Of a stretch of 37,795 nucleotides of DNA, positions 1-7,988 are shown piece by piece. The stretch's first letter is position 1, and each line of letters opens with the position of its first letter. The translations under genes and the position numbers were made by a program. The notes under the pieces are model-generated. The model saw only the letters and a list, made by a program, of their open reading frames with translations, ran no database searches and was not told the origin of the DNA. This stretch comes from Propionivibrio dicarboxylicus (lineage in GTDB: Bacteria > Pseudomonadota > Gammaproteobacteria > Burkholderiales > Rhodocyclaceae): contig CAMDMZ010000043.1 in the NCBI GenBank assembly GCA_945902805.1, positions 1 to 37,795 on the forward strand. The letters run 5' to 3'.

Positions 1-73
1 CGAAGAATTGATCTCATGCTGGAACGTGGGACGACTGACGGGAGAGTACTTCAAGCTCGATCCGTTGCGGTAG

Positions 74-92
74 TTGTCGGTAGAACCGACAA
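74..92. repeat. Short perfect inverted repeat (8-bp arms, 3-base loop)
   Basis: TTGTCGGT and ACCGACAA flank AGA. It sits just beyond the porin terminator and has no U-tract on either strand, so it is less likely to be a terminator. It could be an operator or the end of a neighbouring element outside the window. Function unknown. Confidence 0.4.
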
Positions 93-112
93 GTTGGACC
101 CAACAATGCAAA

Positions 113-132
113 CGGCCACCCGAAGGTGGCCG
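113..132 (-). terminator. Hairpin terminator downstream of the porin gene
   Basis: A perfect 8-bp inverted repeat, CGGCCACC and GGTGGCCG, separated by four bases, lies 40 bases past the porin stop. Read on the porin (minus) strand the loop is TTCG, a very stable tetraloop, and the stem is followed by TTTGCATTGTT. This fits an intrinsic terminator with a modest U-tract. On the plus strand the stem is followed by a pyrimidine run (CTCTGTTCTTCTTC), so it might also act in the other direction. Bases 1-172 otherwise hold no gene I can support. Confidence 0.75.
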
Positions 133-172
133 CTCTGTTCTTCTTCAAATTCGGCACTAGGCCGACTGAGAA

Positions 173-1093
173 TTAGAAGTTGTGACGGATGCCAGCACCC
201 CAGAAGTCGCTGTTAGCTTCGGTGTAGTCAAGGTAGTTGGCATACACGAAGGTGCGCTTCGACATCGGATACTTGACTTCAAGCATCGTGGTGCGCGGCT
301 TACCCATCGAGGCAGCGGTATTCTTTGCGTAGTCAAGAGCCAGCAATACTGGGCCTAGTTTGACATCAGCAACGCCCAAGGAATAACCTTTCTTGTCGCC
401 AGCTGGGTCATAGTAGCCAGCAACAGCGCGGCCCATACCGAAGTTGAACGAACCGCCAACCATCTTGTCTTTGCCCAAGCCATCACCATTGTCGGCGTAG
501 CCAAGTCCAACAGCGATCGGACCATTGTTATACCAGGCAGCCAGCTCATTCTGGGCCTTGTCGGTAGCCATATTACCCTTCAGCACGTGGCCGAAAGCAA
601 CTGTGAAACCACCCATGCTTGGGGTCATGTAAAGGACTTGAGCTGCGTTACGAGTTCCACCAGTAGCGCCGAAACGGCCAAGGACAGGTGAGTAGTTAGC
701 AGTTTGGCTTGTTTCGAACTGGCCCAGTGCCTTGAAGCCACCAGAATAGTTTTGGCCGATTTGAACTTCACCGAAACCACCACTCAAGCCAACCCATGCT
801 TGGCGATAGAACGGATTAGCATCAGTGGCAGAACCAACTGCACCGTTGGCCAGATTGATCTGCTCTTCCATTGTAAAGTTGGCTTTCAAGCCACCGCCCA
901 GATCTTCCGAACCCTTGAAGCCCAGACGGCTGGAACCGTTGTTAGCTGTACCATTTGCAGAAGCAGCCAGCGACTTACCATCAACCTTAGCGATACCAAC
1001 GTCGGCAACACCGTAGATGGTGACGTTCGACTGGGCGAAAGCAGCGCCCGACACCAGGCCAGCGACAGCCAAAGCGATAATTTTCTTTTGCAT
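173..1093 (-). CDS. Gram-negative general porin (Porin_4 / beta-type, about 306 aa)
   Basis: Outer-membrane trimeric beta-barrel porin for diffusion of small hydrophilic solutes. The product starts MQKKIIALAVAGLVSGAAFA, a clear Sec signal peptide cleaved after AFA. It continues with QSNVTIYGVADVG, the usual first strand of beta-proteobacterial porins, and ends GAGIRHNF with the C-terminal Phe recognised by the BAM machinery. Alternating polar/hydrophobic strands and the loop-3-like middle fit a 16-strand barrel, though the length is short for the family (often 330-380 aa). I chose the ATG at 1093 because GGAG sits 6 bases upstream. A longer reading from a TTG four codons earlier would overlap that ribosome site. 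The gene is monocistronic with its own terminator at 113-132. Confidence 0.9.
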   Translation of the reverse strand: MQKKIIALAVAGLVSGAAFAQSNVTIYGVADVGIAKVDGKSLAASANGTANNGSSRLGFKGSEDLGGGLKANFTMEEQINLANGAVGSATDANPFYRQAWVGLSGGFGEVQIGQNYSGGFKALGQFETSQTANYSPVLGRFGATGGTRNAAQVLYMTPSMGGFTVAFGHVLKGNMATDKAQNELAAWYNNGPIAVGLGYADNGDGLGKDKMVGGSFNFGMGRAVAGYYDPAGDKKGYSLGVADVKLGPVLLALDYAKNTAASMGKPRTTMLEVKYPMSKRTFVYANYLDYTEANSDFWGAGIRHNF

Positions 1094-1481
1094 AAATTTC
1101 TCCAATAATTGAGAGAGTTAAACAACATTCAATGACTCCACGTGGTCGGCCACTGCCTGTTGCGCCTACCCCTGATCGGGAAGCTGGGGGCATTTTCGCC
1201 GCCCACCTTGGTGCGAGACAACCCCAAATGCAGTATTTCCGCACCACTCTGATGCCCATGTGGCGTTTTTGCCACAATTAAGGGAGAACAAGTCCGATAA
1301 AGCAAAACGCGCGCCTAACGATCCTGGTAGTTGCCGCCACCGCCTTTGAGAATGAAAGAGGCTGCGGAGAAAAAGGTAGCCGGTAAAGATCGCAAAAATG
1401 CACGGCCATCGAAAAGCGACCTATCAACGCGTAAAAAGTGAAGCTGCAATGACTAACGCATATCCTGCCGACTTCAACGAC
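1094..1481. other. 388-base intergenic stretch upstream of the porin
   Basis: No convincing coding frame. It must carry the porin promoter on the minus strand, but I could not pick one -35/-10 pair with confidence. The ribosome site (GGAG) is at about 1100-1103. A 6-bp inverted repeat, TGTGGC and GCCACA around GTTTTT, lies at 1259-1276. It could be a regulator site for the porin or a weak terminator. The part at 1300-1480 shows nothing I recognise. Confidence 0.5.
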
Positions 1482-2351
1482 TTATCGTGCCGCCGGTTGG
1501 CATTCCAGGCTAAGTTGACTCCATTTCGTACACGCCACGGCGACATCCTTGCGCCACGCGGCTGACGAAAACGTATGGTCCGCGCCATCGATCGTTACGC
1601 GCGTCACCTGGGGCCGCGCCAGCACCCCCCGCCATCCATCCGCCGTAGCGACGTACTCCAGGAACTCCTTCGCTGTGTAGTCATTCTCGCTCAGAATCAG
1701 CAGCACCCGCCCGGCAAAGGTCGTCAAGCCCCGCGCCATGCGCTCCTGAAACGCCAGCTGCTCGCCGCTGCGGCTGGCCTGACTCGACGCCTGCCCCACT
1801 TTGCGCAGAAGCTCGCCAATCGACGTCAGAATATTCAGGCGCCCACTCAACAGCTTCACCCAGAATTCCTTCTGCAACAGACGCTGACCATAGTAGTGCT
1901 TTACCTGCGTCTTCGCCAGACTCGCCTCGGAGCGCACCCACGGATTGAGCAAACATAGCCCCGTCACTCGCCGATCCTGCGTCTCATCGCAATACAGCAA
2001 GGCCGCCGCCGCCGCATCGCACAGGCCCCAGAGAACCACGCGTGTCACGCTCGGACAAGCTCCTTGCAGCGTATCGATCGCCGCCCGAATATCCGGGGTC
2101 ACCGCCTCGAAATCACGCGGCTCGCCGCTGCTATCGCCCATCCCCCGATAATCGAAACGCAAGGTCGGCAAGCCCGCCGCCGCCAACTCACGCGCCAGCA
2201 GAACAAACTGGCGGTGACTCCCCACTCGCGTTTGTGGCCCCCCGACAATAATGACGACGCCGACCTCGGCCGGTAATTCCGGTCGCGCCAGAACGCCGAA
2301 CAGGTGCTCACCTTCACAAGAGAAAGCCAAGGCTTCTTCGGTCACCGTCAT
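1482..2351 (-). CDS. Exosortase A system-associated hydrolase 1 (alpha/beta hydrolase)
   Basis: A 289-residue alpha/beta-hydrolase of the type found beside exosortase A (PEP-CTERM) genes. Visible landmarks are GGPQTRVGSHR near residues 37-47 (oxyanion region), the FDYRGMGDSSG strand-turn at 66-76, the nucleophile elbow G109-L110-C111-D112-A113, an acid candidate D224 (SENDYT) and H259 (GADHTF). The elbow has Cys where most hydrolases have Ser, so a Cys-Asp-His triad is possible; the substrate is unknown. The start at 2351 (MTVTEEALAF) follows the hydrolase-2 stop by four bases, suggesting translational coupling. A longer in-frame reading upstream only overlaps hydrolase 2 in another frame. 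Third gene of the minus-strand unit ACP, hydrolase 2, hydrolase 1. Confidence 0.85.
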   Translation of the reverse strand: MTVTEEALAFSCEGEHLFGVLARPELPAEVGVVIIVGGPQTRVGSHRQFVLLARELAAAGLPTLRFDYRGMGDSSGEPRDFEAVTPDIRAAIDTLQGACPSVTRVVLWGLCDAAAAALLYCDETQDRRVTGLCLLNPWVRSEASLAKTQVKHYYGQRLLQKEFWVKLLSGRLNILTSIGELLRKVGQASSQASRSGEQLAFQERMARGLTTFAGRVLLILSENDYTAKEFLEYVATADGWRGVLARPQVTRVTIDGADHTFSSAAWRKDVAVACTKWSQLSLECQPAAR

Positions 2352-2355
2352 GGCG

Positions 2356-3198
2356 TCATACCGCTTGCGCATCCAGCGCCGCCAACGTCGCATCCAGCAA
2401 GGCCGGTGCTTCCTCGATTTCACTGGTCTGCCAAAAAGTCGGTGCTGGCAGGACGGCGCTGTGGACGCTATACCCGGCGCCTTGCCAGTGTTCCAGACGC
2501 TTGATGGATACCGGCGCCAGCGTGGCATCGGCGCGGGTCGAAGCCTCCAGCCAGATGACCTTGCCTGCCTCTGCGGGTGGCTGAAGGTCGGTGGCCTCCA
2601 GTCCTCGGGCTAATTCGGATGAAAGCATGTAACCCGCGATTTCCACAGATTGCCCGTGAGCGATGGCTTGCTTCAGGGTGTCCATCACGCCCTTACTGTC
2701 GCCGCTCAGCATTTCCCCCGCGACTTTGAGGCGTAAGAACTGCTGCAGAAATAACTTACCGGCCGTCACCGGCTGCCAGAACAGGAAGTTAGTCGGGCTA
2801 TTGAGCTGCCTGGCCGCATCGACCGCCAGCAGGCATCCCGCGCGCAAGCCCCACAACCATAACGGCGCATCACAACGCTCGCGTAACCAGACGTGCGCTG
2901 CCAGCACATCCTCGACCCAGCTTTGCCAGCTCGCCTCACCAAAGTCACCGCTGCTGTCACCACAGCCGTGCAAATCGATTTGCAGCACAGCGTAGCCGTG
3001 CCGGGCCAACAAGCGCGCTTGTTGGGCCGCCACCCGGCGCGACTTGTTCATCTCTTCGGCAAAGGGATGCAGGTAGATCAACGCCCCTTTGGCCTGGTTT
3101 CCCTGGCTGGCCTTGCTGATAACCGGCGCGTGATAGAGACAGAAGCGTTGTCCGTCAGCGACCCGGAGGAAGAAAGCGTCGGGCGCCGGCGGGCTCAT
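2356..3198 (-). CDS. Exosortase A system-associated hydrolase 2 (alpha/beta hydrolase)
   Basis: A 280-residue alpha/beta-hydrolase-fold protein of the exosortase-associated hydrolase 2 family, always found near hydrolase 1 in these systems. It shows YLHPFAEEMNKSRR (residues 42-55), DLHGCGDSSGDF (75-86) and the elbow G117-L118-R119-A120-G121. The nucleophile position is Arg instead of Ser, so a classic serine hydrolase mechanism is not possible as read. The region FWQTSEIEEAP near the C-terminus is typical of the family. Immediately before it the sequence AVLPAPTF is encoded by an antisense copy of the 25-bp dispersed repeat (2434-2458). The ATG at 3198 is six bases inside a GTG that directly follows the ACP stop; either could be used. 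Confidence 0.85.
   Translation of the reverse strand: MSPPAPDAFFLRVADGQRFCLYHAPVISKASQGNQAKGALIYLHPFAEEMNKSRRVAAQQARLLARHGYAVLQIDLHGCGDSSGDFGEASWQSWVEDVLAAHVWLRERCDAPLWLWGLRAGCLLAVDAARQLNSPTNFLFWQPVTAGKLFLQQFLRLKVAGEMLSGDSKGVMDTLKQAIAHGQSVEIAGYMLSSELARGLEATDLQPPAEAGKVIWLEASTRADATLAPVSIKRLEHWQGAGYSVHSAVLPAPTFWQTSEIEEAPALLDATLAALDAQAV
2434..2458 (+). repeat. 25-bp dispersed repeat, copy 1
   Basis: Matches the family consensus (AAAAGTCGGYGCT then GRCGRGACGGCG) with one difference, A at position 17. It lies antisense in the hydrolase 2 gene, where it encodes AVLPAPTF. Confidence 0.85.
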
Positions 3199-3204
3199 GA
3201 GCAC

Positions 3205-3456
3205 TCAGCCGGCGAGCTTGGAATCGACAAACTCCACCAGTGAGCCGACCGTGGCAAAGATGGCACCGTCAATCTCGTCATCCTCGGCGGTGATCCCGAA
3301 GCGTTCCTCCATGCCGGTAATCAAGGCCACGACCGCCATCGAATCGAGTTCGGGGATCGCACCGAGCAACGGCGTGTGGGTGGTGAAGGCGGCGGCACGA
3401 CCGTTAAGGCTGAGGATCTCATCGAGCAGGGCAAGGACTTCGTGCTGGGTGTTCAA
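3205..3456 (-). CDS. Acyl carrier protein, exosortase A-associated
   Basis: An 83-residue acidic acyl carrier protein. The phosphopantetheine attachment site is S39 in PELDSMAVV, followed by the helix MEERFGI and the acidic stretch AEDDEID typical of ACPs. It probably carries acyl groups activated by the divergently transcribed ligase starting at 3564; that pairing is inferred from context. The start appears to be TTG at 3456 (TTG AAC ACC CAG). No in-frame ATG fits the family N-terminus, and only a weak GGGA lies upstream. First gene of the minus-strand unit; hydrolase 2 begins right at its stop (TGAGTGCTCATG). Confidence 0.85.
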   Translation of the reverse strand: MNTQHEVLALLDEILSLNGRAAAFTTHTPLLGAIPELDSMAVVALITGMEERFGITAEDDEIDGAIFATVGSLVEFVDSKLAG

Positions 3457-3563
3457 GGGAGTTCCCGTCTGAGTGGGCTGGAATGGACAGAATTATAGGA
3501 TTATTGCCATCGGCGAGAGCATGCGATACTGATCTTCGTCATCGCCGTCGAGCCCCCACCTTT

Positions 3564-5159
3564 ATGCTGCATGATGCCACCCTGCTCCCCGAACTGATTG
3601 CGCTCTCGGCGCAACGCGACCCGCATGCCGTCGCCCTGACCTACCAACAACAGTCACTGCGCTATGGCGAGTTGCACGACGCCGTGACCCGCTTTGCCAG
3701 CGGCTTGATGGATCTTGGCCTGCAACGCGGCGAACGGGTGGCGATCTATCTGGAAAAGCGTTTCGAGACGGTGATTGCCAGCTTTGGTGCGCCGGCGGCA
3801 GGCGGTGTGTTTGTACCGCTCAATCCCTTGTTGAAACCCGAACAGGTGGCCTACATCCTGCGCGACTGTAATGTGCGCGTGCTGGTGACGTCACCGGAAC
3901 GTCTGGCCTTGCTGGCGCCGGTGCTGGCCGCGTGCCATGATCTGCACCAAGTGGTAGTGCTGGATTCGGACCCGCCGCTACCCGCCGTGGCGGGACTAAG
4001 CATCAGTCGCTGGAGCGAGCTGTTGGCGGCTCCCGTGCGTACCGGCCATCGGGTGATCGATACCGATATGCTGGCGATTCTCTATACCTCGGGTAGTACC
4101 GGCAAACCGAAAGGGGTGGTGCTGTCGCACCGCAATATGGTGGCGGGGGCCAAGAGCGTGGCCTCTTATCTGGAGAACCGGCCGGGGGACACCTTGCTGG
4201 CGGCACTACCGCTCTCGTTTGATGCCGGTTTCAGCCAGCTGACCACGGCGTTTCATGCCGGGGCGCGGGTGGTGTTGCTCAATTACTTGTTGCCGCGCGA
4301 TGTGTTGAAGGCGCTGGAGCGGGAGAAGGTGACGGGTTTGACGGCGGTGCCGCCACTGTACATCCAGCTCTCGCAACTGGAGTGGACGGCGGGCATTACC
4401 GAGCATTTGCGCTATTTCGCCAATACCGGCGGGCGCATGCCGGGCGAGACGCTGGCGGCCTTGCGTGCGCGCCTGCCGAAGACGCAGCCGTTCCTGATGT
4501 ATGGGCTGACGGAGGCGTTCCGTTCGACCTACCTGCCACCGGCGGAGGTGGAGCGACGGCCGGATTCGATTGGCAAGGCGATCCCGAATGCGGAGATTCT
4601 GGTGTTACGTGACGACGGGACACCGTGTGCGGCGAATGAGCCGGGGGAGTTGGTGCATCGCGGGGCGCTGGTCGGCATGGGCTATTGGAATGATGCGGAA
4701 AAAACGGCGGAGCGCTACAAGCCGCTGCCGGTGCATGCGCCGGGTCGTGAGGCGGGGCTGGTGTTGCCTGAGCTGGCGGTGTTCTCGGGTGATACGGTGC
4801 GGATGGATGAGGAAGGCTTTTTGTATTTCGTTGGGCGGCGCGATGAAATGATGAAGACCTCGGGCTATCGGGTGAGTCCGACCGAGGTGGAGGAGATTCT
4901 GTATGAGACTAAGTTGGTGGGCGAGTGTGTGGCGTTCGGGGTCGAGCATGCGACACTGGGGCAGGTGATTCAGGTGATTGCGACGCCACCACCGGGGGGG
5001 ACGTTGGATGCGGCGACACTCCTCGTCGAGTGTCGGGCGCGCATGCCGGCGTATATGGTGCCGGCGGGGATCGACGTCCGCCAAGGGCCCCTGCCGAGAA
5101 ATCCGAATGGGAAGATCGATCGGAAGTCCTTGACGACTGAGTGGGGGGCGAGCAAATGA
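3564..5159 (+). CDS. Exosortase A system-associated acyl-CoA ligase (AMP-forming)
   Basis: A 531-residue ANL-superfamily adenylating enzyme, expected to activate a carboxylic acid as acyl-AMP and transfer it to CoA or to the nearby ACP. Landmarks are the P-loop-like LYTSGSTGKPKG (residues 173-184), LPLSFDAGFSQ, NTGGRMPGETL, YGLTEAFRSTYLPP (A5 motif), the hinge region YFVGRRDEMMKTSGYRVSPTE split around residue 440, and NPNGKIDRKSL at the C-terminus with the catalytic Lys near 517. I start it at ATG 3564 (MLHDATLLPEL). The frame is open further upstream, but the extra residues (RACDTDLRHRRR) do not look like this family. It overlaps the decarboxylase by four bases (ATGA). Confidence 0.88.
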   Translation: MLHDATLLPELIALSAQRDPHAVALTYQQQSLRYGELHDAVTRFASGLMDLGLQRGERVAIYLEKRFETVIASFGAPAAGGVFVPLNPLLKPEQVAYILRDCNVRVLVTSPERLALLAPVLAACHDLHQVVVLDSDPPLPAVAGLSISRWSELLAAPVRTGHRVIDTDMLAILYTSGSTGKPKGVVLSHRNMVAGAKSVASYLENRPGDTLLAALPLSFDAGFSQLTTAFHAGARVVLLNYLLPRDVLKALEREKVTGLTAVPPLYIQLSQLEWTAGITEHLRYFANTGGRMPGETLAALRARLPKTQPFLMYGLTEAFRSTYLPPAEVERRPDSIGKAIPNAEILVLRDDGTPCAANEPGELVHRGALVGMGYWNDAEKTAERYKPLPVHAPGREAGLVLPELAVFSGDTVRMDEEGFLYFVGRRDEMMKTSGYRVSPTEVEEILYETKLVGECVAFGVEHATLGQVIQVIATPPPGGTLDAATLLVECRARMPAYMVPAGIDVRQGPLPRNPNGKIDRKSLTTEWGASK

Positions 5160-6397
5160 CAGTAGAGCGTTCCCAGCCGGTTCACGCTCCGATGACGCCG
5201 TTTGAAACGGCGGATGGCGAACTGGTTGTCGGTGGTATGCCCTTATCGCGATTGGCGGCACGAGTCGGCCGCACTCCGTTCTACGCCTATGATCGCCACT
5301 TGCTGGCGCAGCGTGTGGCAAAACTCCGTTCCGTCTTACCGCCGACGGTGAAACTGCACTATGCGATGAAAGCTAATCCGATGCCGGCGCTGGTCTGCCA
5401 TATGGCCGGCCTGGTCGATGGCATCGACGTCGCTTCAGGTGGCGAATTGAAGGTGGCGCTGGATGCAGGTACCGATCCGCGTGAAATCAGCTTTGCCGGA
5501 CCGGGAAAGAGCCGCGAAGAACTGCGCCAGGCTGTCGCTGCTGGCATTCTGATCAACATCGAGTCGTTTCGCGAAATCGATGAGCTGGCATCCCTTTCCC
5601 AGAAATTGAGCCTGCCGGCACGTGTCGCGGTACGGGTCAACCCCGACTTCGAACTCAAGTCGTCCGGCATGAAGATGGGCGGCGGTCCCAAGCAGTTCGG
5701 TATTGACGCCGAGCACGTGCCGGATGCCTTGACCGAGATCGGTCGGCAAGGGCTCGCCTTTGAGGGATTTCACCTGTTTGCCGGATCGCAAAACCTGAAG
5801 GCTGAGGCGATTGTCGATGCCCAGTGCAAAGCCTATGCACTGGCGCGGCGACTGGCCGAGCGGGCGCCGGCCCCGGTGCGCTTCCTGAATCTGGGCGGCG
5901 GCTTCGGAATTCCGTATTTTCCTGGTGAGCAGCGCCTTGATCTGGCGTCGATTGGCGCCAATCTCGCCGCCCTTTCGCAACAGGCGAGTACGGAAATGCC
6001 GGGCGCTGAACTGGTGATCGAACTTGGTCGTTATTTGGTCGGCGAGGCCGGTATTTACGTCACGCGCGTGGTCGACCGCAAGATCTCGCGCGGGCAGTTG
6101 TTTCTGGTGGTGGATGGCGGCTTGCATCATCACCTTTCGGCTTCCGGTAATTTTGGTCAGGTGATCCGGAAGAATTATCCCGTGACCATCGGGAATCGCA
6201 TGGGCGCGACGAAAAAGGAGATTGCCACGATAGTCGGCCCCTTATGTACACCGCTAGATTTGCTGGCCGATCGCATGGAACTGGCGCACGCCGAACCAGG
6301 TGATCTGGTGGTGATTTTCCAGTCGGGAGCCTATGGTGCCAGCGCCAGCCCGCAGGGTTTTCTCGGTCATCCGGCGGTGGTTGAAGTTCTGGTGTGA
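5156..6397 (+). CDS. PLP-dependent decarboxylase, exosortase A system-associated
   Basis: A 413-residue fold-type III PLP enzyme related to diaminopimelate/ornithine decarboxylases and belonging to the exosortase-A-associated subgroup. The PLP Lys is K72 in LHYAMKANP. Other landmarks are DVASGGEL, the FAGPGKS strand, FHLFAGSQ, the phosphate-binding NLGGGFGIPYF and, near the C-terminus, VGPLCTPLD (substrate Cys-Thr-Pro) and FQSGAYGASASP. Its true substrate is unknown. The ATG at 5156 overlaps the ligase stop (ATGA), so the two are translationally coupled. An earlier in-frame ATG at 5141 would extend the overlap and seems less likely. It converges on the SDR gene with 26 bases between. Confidence 0.9.
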   Translation: MTVERSQPVHAPMTPFETADGELVVGGMPLSRLAARVGRTPFYAYDRHLLAQRVAKLRSVLPPTVKLHYAMKANPMPALVCHMAGLVDGIDVASGGELKVALDAGTDPREISFAGPGKSREELRQAVAAGILINIESFREIDELASLSQKLSLPARVAVRVNPDFELKSSGMKMGGGPKQFGIDAEHVPDALTEIGRQGLAFEGFHLFAGSQNLKAEAIVDAQCKAYALARRLAERAPAPVRFLNLGGGFGIPYFPGEQRLDLASIGANLAALSQQASTEMPGAELVIELGRYLVGEAGIYVTRVVDRKISRGQLFLVVDGGLHHHLSASGNFGQVIRKNYPVTIGNRMGATKKEIATIVGPLCTPLDLLADRMELAHAEPGDLVVIFQSGAYGASASPQGFLGHPAVVEVLV

Positions 6398-6423
6398 ACT
6401 CCCGTCCGGTCACGCATGATTAT

Positions 6424-7203
6424 CTAAAACGTCCCCGGATACGCGCCGCCATCCAGCAGCCAGTTCTGCCCGGTGATGTAGCTGGCCTGCGCGGAGCATA
6501 ACCAGGCACAGGCGGCACCGAATTCTTCGGGATGGCCGATGCGTCCGGCCGGGATCGTCGCCACGCGGTCTGCCATCGCCGCGTCGAAAGAAATGTTGCG
6601 CGCCTTGGCCTGACCACCGATGACGGTCGCCATGCGCTCTGTATCGAAAAATCCCGGCAGCAGATTGTTGATGGTCACGTTGTGCGCCACGGTCTTGCGT
6701 GAGAGGCCGGCCACGAAACCGGTGAGGCCGGAGCGCGCGCCATTCGAGAGGCCCAAGACATCAATCGGCGCTTTCACCGCACCGGACGTGATATTCACGA
6801 TACGACCAAACTTGCGCGCGATCATGCCGTCGACGGTCGCCTTGATCAGCTCGATGGGCGTCAGCATGTTGGCGTCGATCGCGGCGAGCCAGGTGTCGCG
6901 ATCCCAGTTACGGAAGTCACCGGGCGGTGGGCCGCCGGCGTTATTAACGAGGATGTCGGGTTGCGGGCAGGCCTGCAATGCGGCTTCGCGGCCGGCTGCC
7001 GTAACAATATCGGCGGCGACGGTGGTCACCACCACACCCGTTGCGGCACGAATTTCGGCGGCGGTCTTTTCGAGCGCTTCGACCCCGCGCGCTACCAGCG
7101 TGACATTCACACCTTCGCCCGCCAGCGCAAACGCACACGCCCGCCCCAAGCCTTTGCTCGAGGCGCACACCAGCGCCGCTTTGCCACGCAAACCAAGATC
7201 CAT
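6424..7203 (-). CDS. SDR-family oxidoreductase with atypical active site
   Basis: A 259-residue Rossmann-fold protein of the short-chain dehydrogenase/reductase family, FabG-like. The nucleotide-binding turn is ASSKGLGRA near residue 14, the structural NNAGG motif is present, and INNLLPGFFDT and LDGGAYPGTF are normal SDR C-terminal features. The catalytic tetrad is altered. After the Ser in NITSGAV, the position where YxxxK belongs reads S-N-G-A-R (LSNGAR), so Tyr is replaced by Ser and Lys by Arg. A divergent FabG-like subgroup with LSNGAR exists in proteobacteria as far as I recall, so this is a family trait rather than damage. The reaction is unknown. It starts two bases after the hydrolase stop in the uvrD operon. 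Confidence 0.85.
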   Translation of the reverse strand: MDLGLRGKAALVCASSKGLGRACAFALAGEGVNVTLVARGVEALEKTAAEIRAATGVVVTTVAADIVTAAGREAALQACPQPDILVNNAGGPPPGDFRNWDRDTWLAAIDANMLTPIELIKATVDGMIARKFGRIVNITSGAVKAPIDVLGLSNGARSGLTGFVAGLSRKTVAHNVTINNLLPGFFDTERMATVIGGQAKARNISFDAAMADRVATIPAGRIGHPEEFGAACAWLCSAQASYITGQNWLLDGGAYPGTF

Positions 7204-7205
7204 AA

Positions 7206-7988
7206 TCAGGCGTTCAGAAAGTCAGCCACCAGCCGCAGGAATGCCTCCGGCTGCTCGATGCAGGAAAGATGGGAGGCTGAGGAAATCACTTCAAGCCGCG
7301 CATCAGGAATTGTCTGGGCAATGATTTCGCTCATCGCCGGTGGCGTACCGGGGTCATCGGCACCCGCAATGACCAGCGTCGGTGCGGTGATGGCGCCAAT
7401 TCTGGCCGTGATATCGAGCGCACGAATCGCCGACGCACAACCGATGTAACCCGCAGCCGGGGTGGTGCGAATCAAATGACCGATACGCTCCATGGCATCC
7501 GGACGCGCGGCACGGAATCCCGGCGTAAACCAGCGCGCCAGAGTGCCTTCTTCGACGCCAGCACAGCCCTGCGCGCGGGCGATGGCGATGCGTTCGTCCC
7601 ACAACGGACCCGCTTCAGGCGGAATGCGGCTGGTGGAGTTGGCGATCACCAGTTTGTTCAGACGTTGCGGCGCGGCGAGGGCGAAATGCTGGCCGATCAT
7701 GCCGCCCATCGATACGCCAAGGTAGTGCGTGCGCTCGATTTTCAGGGCATCCAGCAAGCCCACCAGATCCGCCGTCAGTTGCGCAAAGCTGTAATCGCCA
7801 TCCGGCGCGCTGGTATGGCCATGGCCGCGCGTGTCGTAACGCAATACCGTAAAAGTCGGTGCCAGCGCGACGGCGAGTTCGTCCCACATTGTCAGATCAC
7901 AGGTCAGCGAATGCACGAGCGTTAGCCACGGTCCTGTGCCTTCAACCTGATAACGCACGGAAATCCCATTGACGTCGATGATGTTCAT
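7206..7988 (-). CDS. Alpha/beta hydrolase, 3-oxoadipate enol-lactonase (PcaD)-like
   Basis: A 260-residue alpha/beta hydrolase with a complete apparent triad: Ser in GVSMGGMIGQ, Asp in GADDPGTP and His in SASHLSCIEQP. RYDTRGHGHTSAP is typical of the PcaD/BioH-like group. No other beta-ketoadipate genes lie nearby, so the lactonase role is only a family resemblance. The ATG at 7988 (MNIIDVNGI) overlaps the uvrD stop (ATGA). GGAGGT just upstream gives a good ribosome site. The segment AVALAPTF is encoded by a weak antisense copy of the dispersed repeat (7851-7875), though LAP-x-F-x-VL is also natural for the family. Confidence 0.85.
   Translation of the reverse strand: MNIIDVNGISVRYQVEGTGPWLTLVHSLTCDLTMWDELAVALAPTFTVLRYDTRGHGHTSAPDGDYSFAQLTADLVGLLDALKIERTHYLGVSMGGMIGQHFALAAPQRLNKLVIANSTSRIPPEAGPLWDERIAIARAQGCAGVEEGTLARWFTPGFRAARPDAMERIGHLIRTTPAAGYIGCASAIRALDITARIGAITAPTLVIAGADDPGTPPAMSEIIAQTIPDARLEVISSASHLSCIEQPEAFLRLVADFLNA
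7851..7875 (+). repeat. 25-bp dispersed repeat, weak copy 2
   Basis: 21 of 25 positions match copy 5. It lies antisense in the PcaD-like gene and encodes AVALAPTF in the same antisense frame as copies 1, 3 and 8. Chance similarity with a conserved hydrolase strand cannot be excluded. Confidence 0.45.

Noticed and set aside
704-1108. 134-codon open frame opposite the porin
   Set aside because: It is antisense to a clear porin gene and has no recognisable features.
3544-3565. A further antisense copy of the 25-bp repeat just before the acyl-CoA ligase start
   Set aside because: It begins CGCCGTC and ends CCTTT but needs a gap and several mismatches; not distinguishable from chance.
7371-7395. 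Repeat-like APTL in the PcaD-like gene
   Set aside because: ITAPTLVIAG is a standard hydrolase strand and the DNA match is poor.
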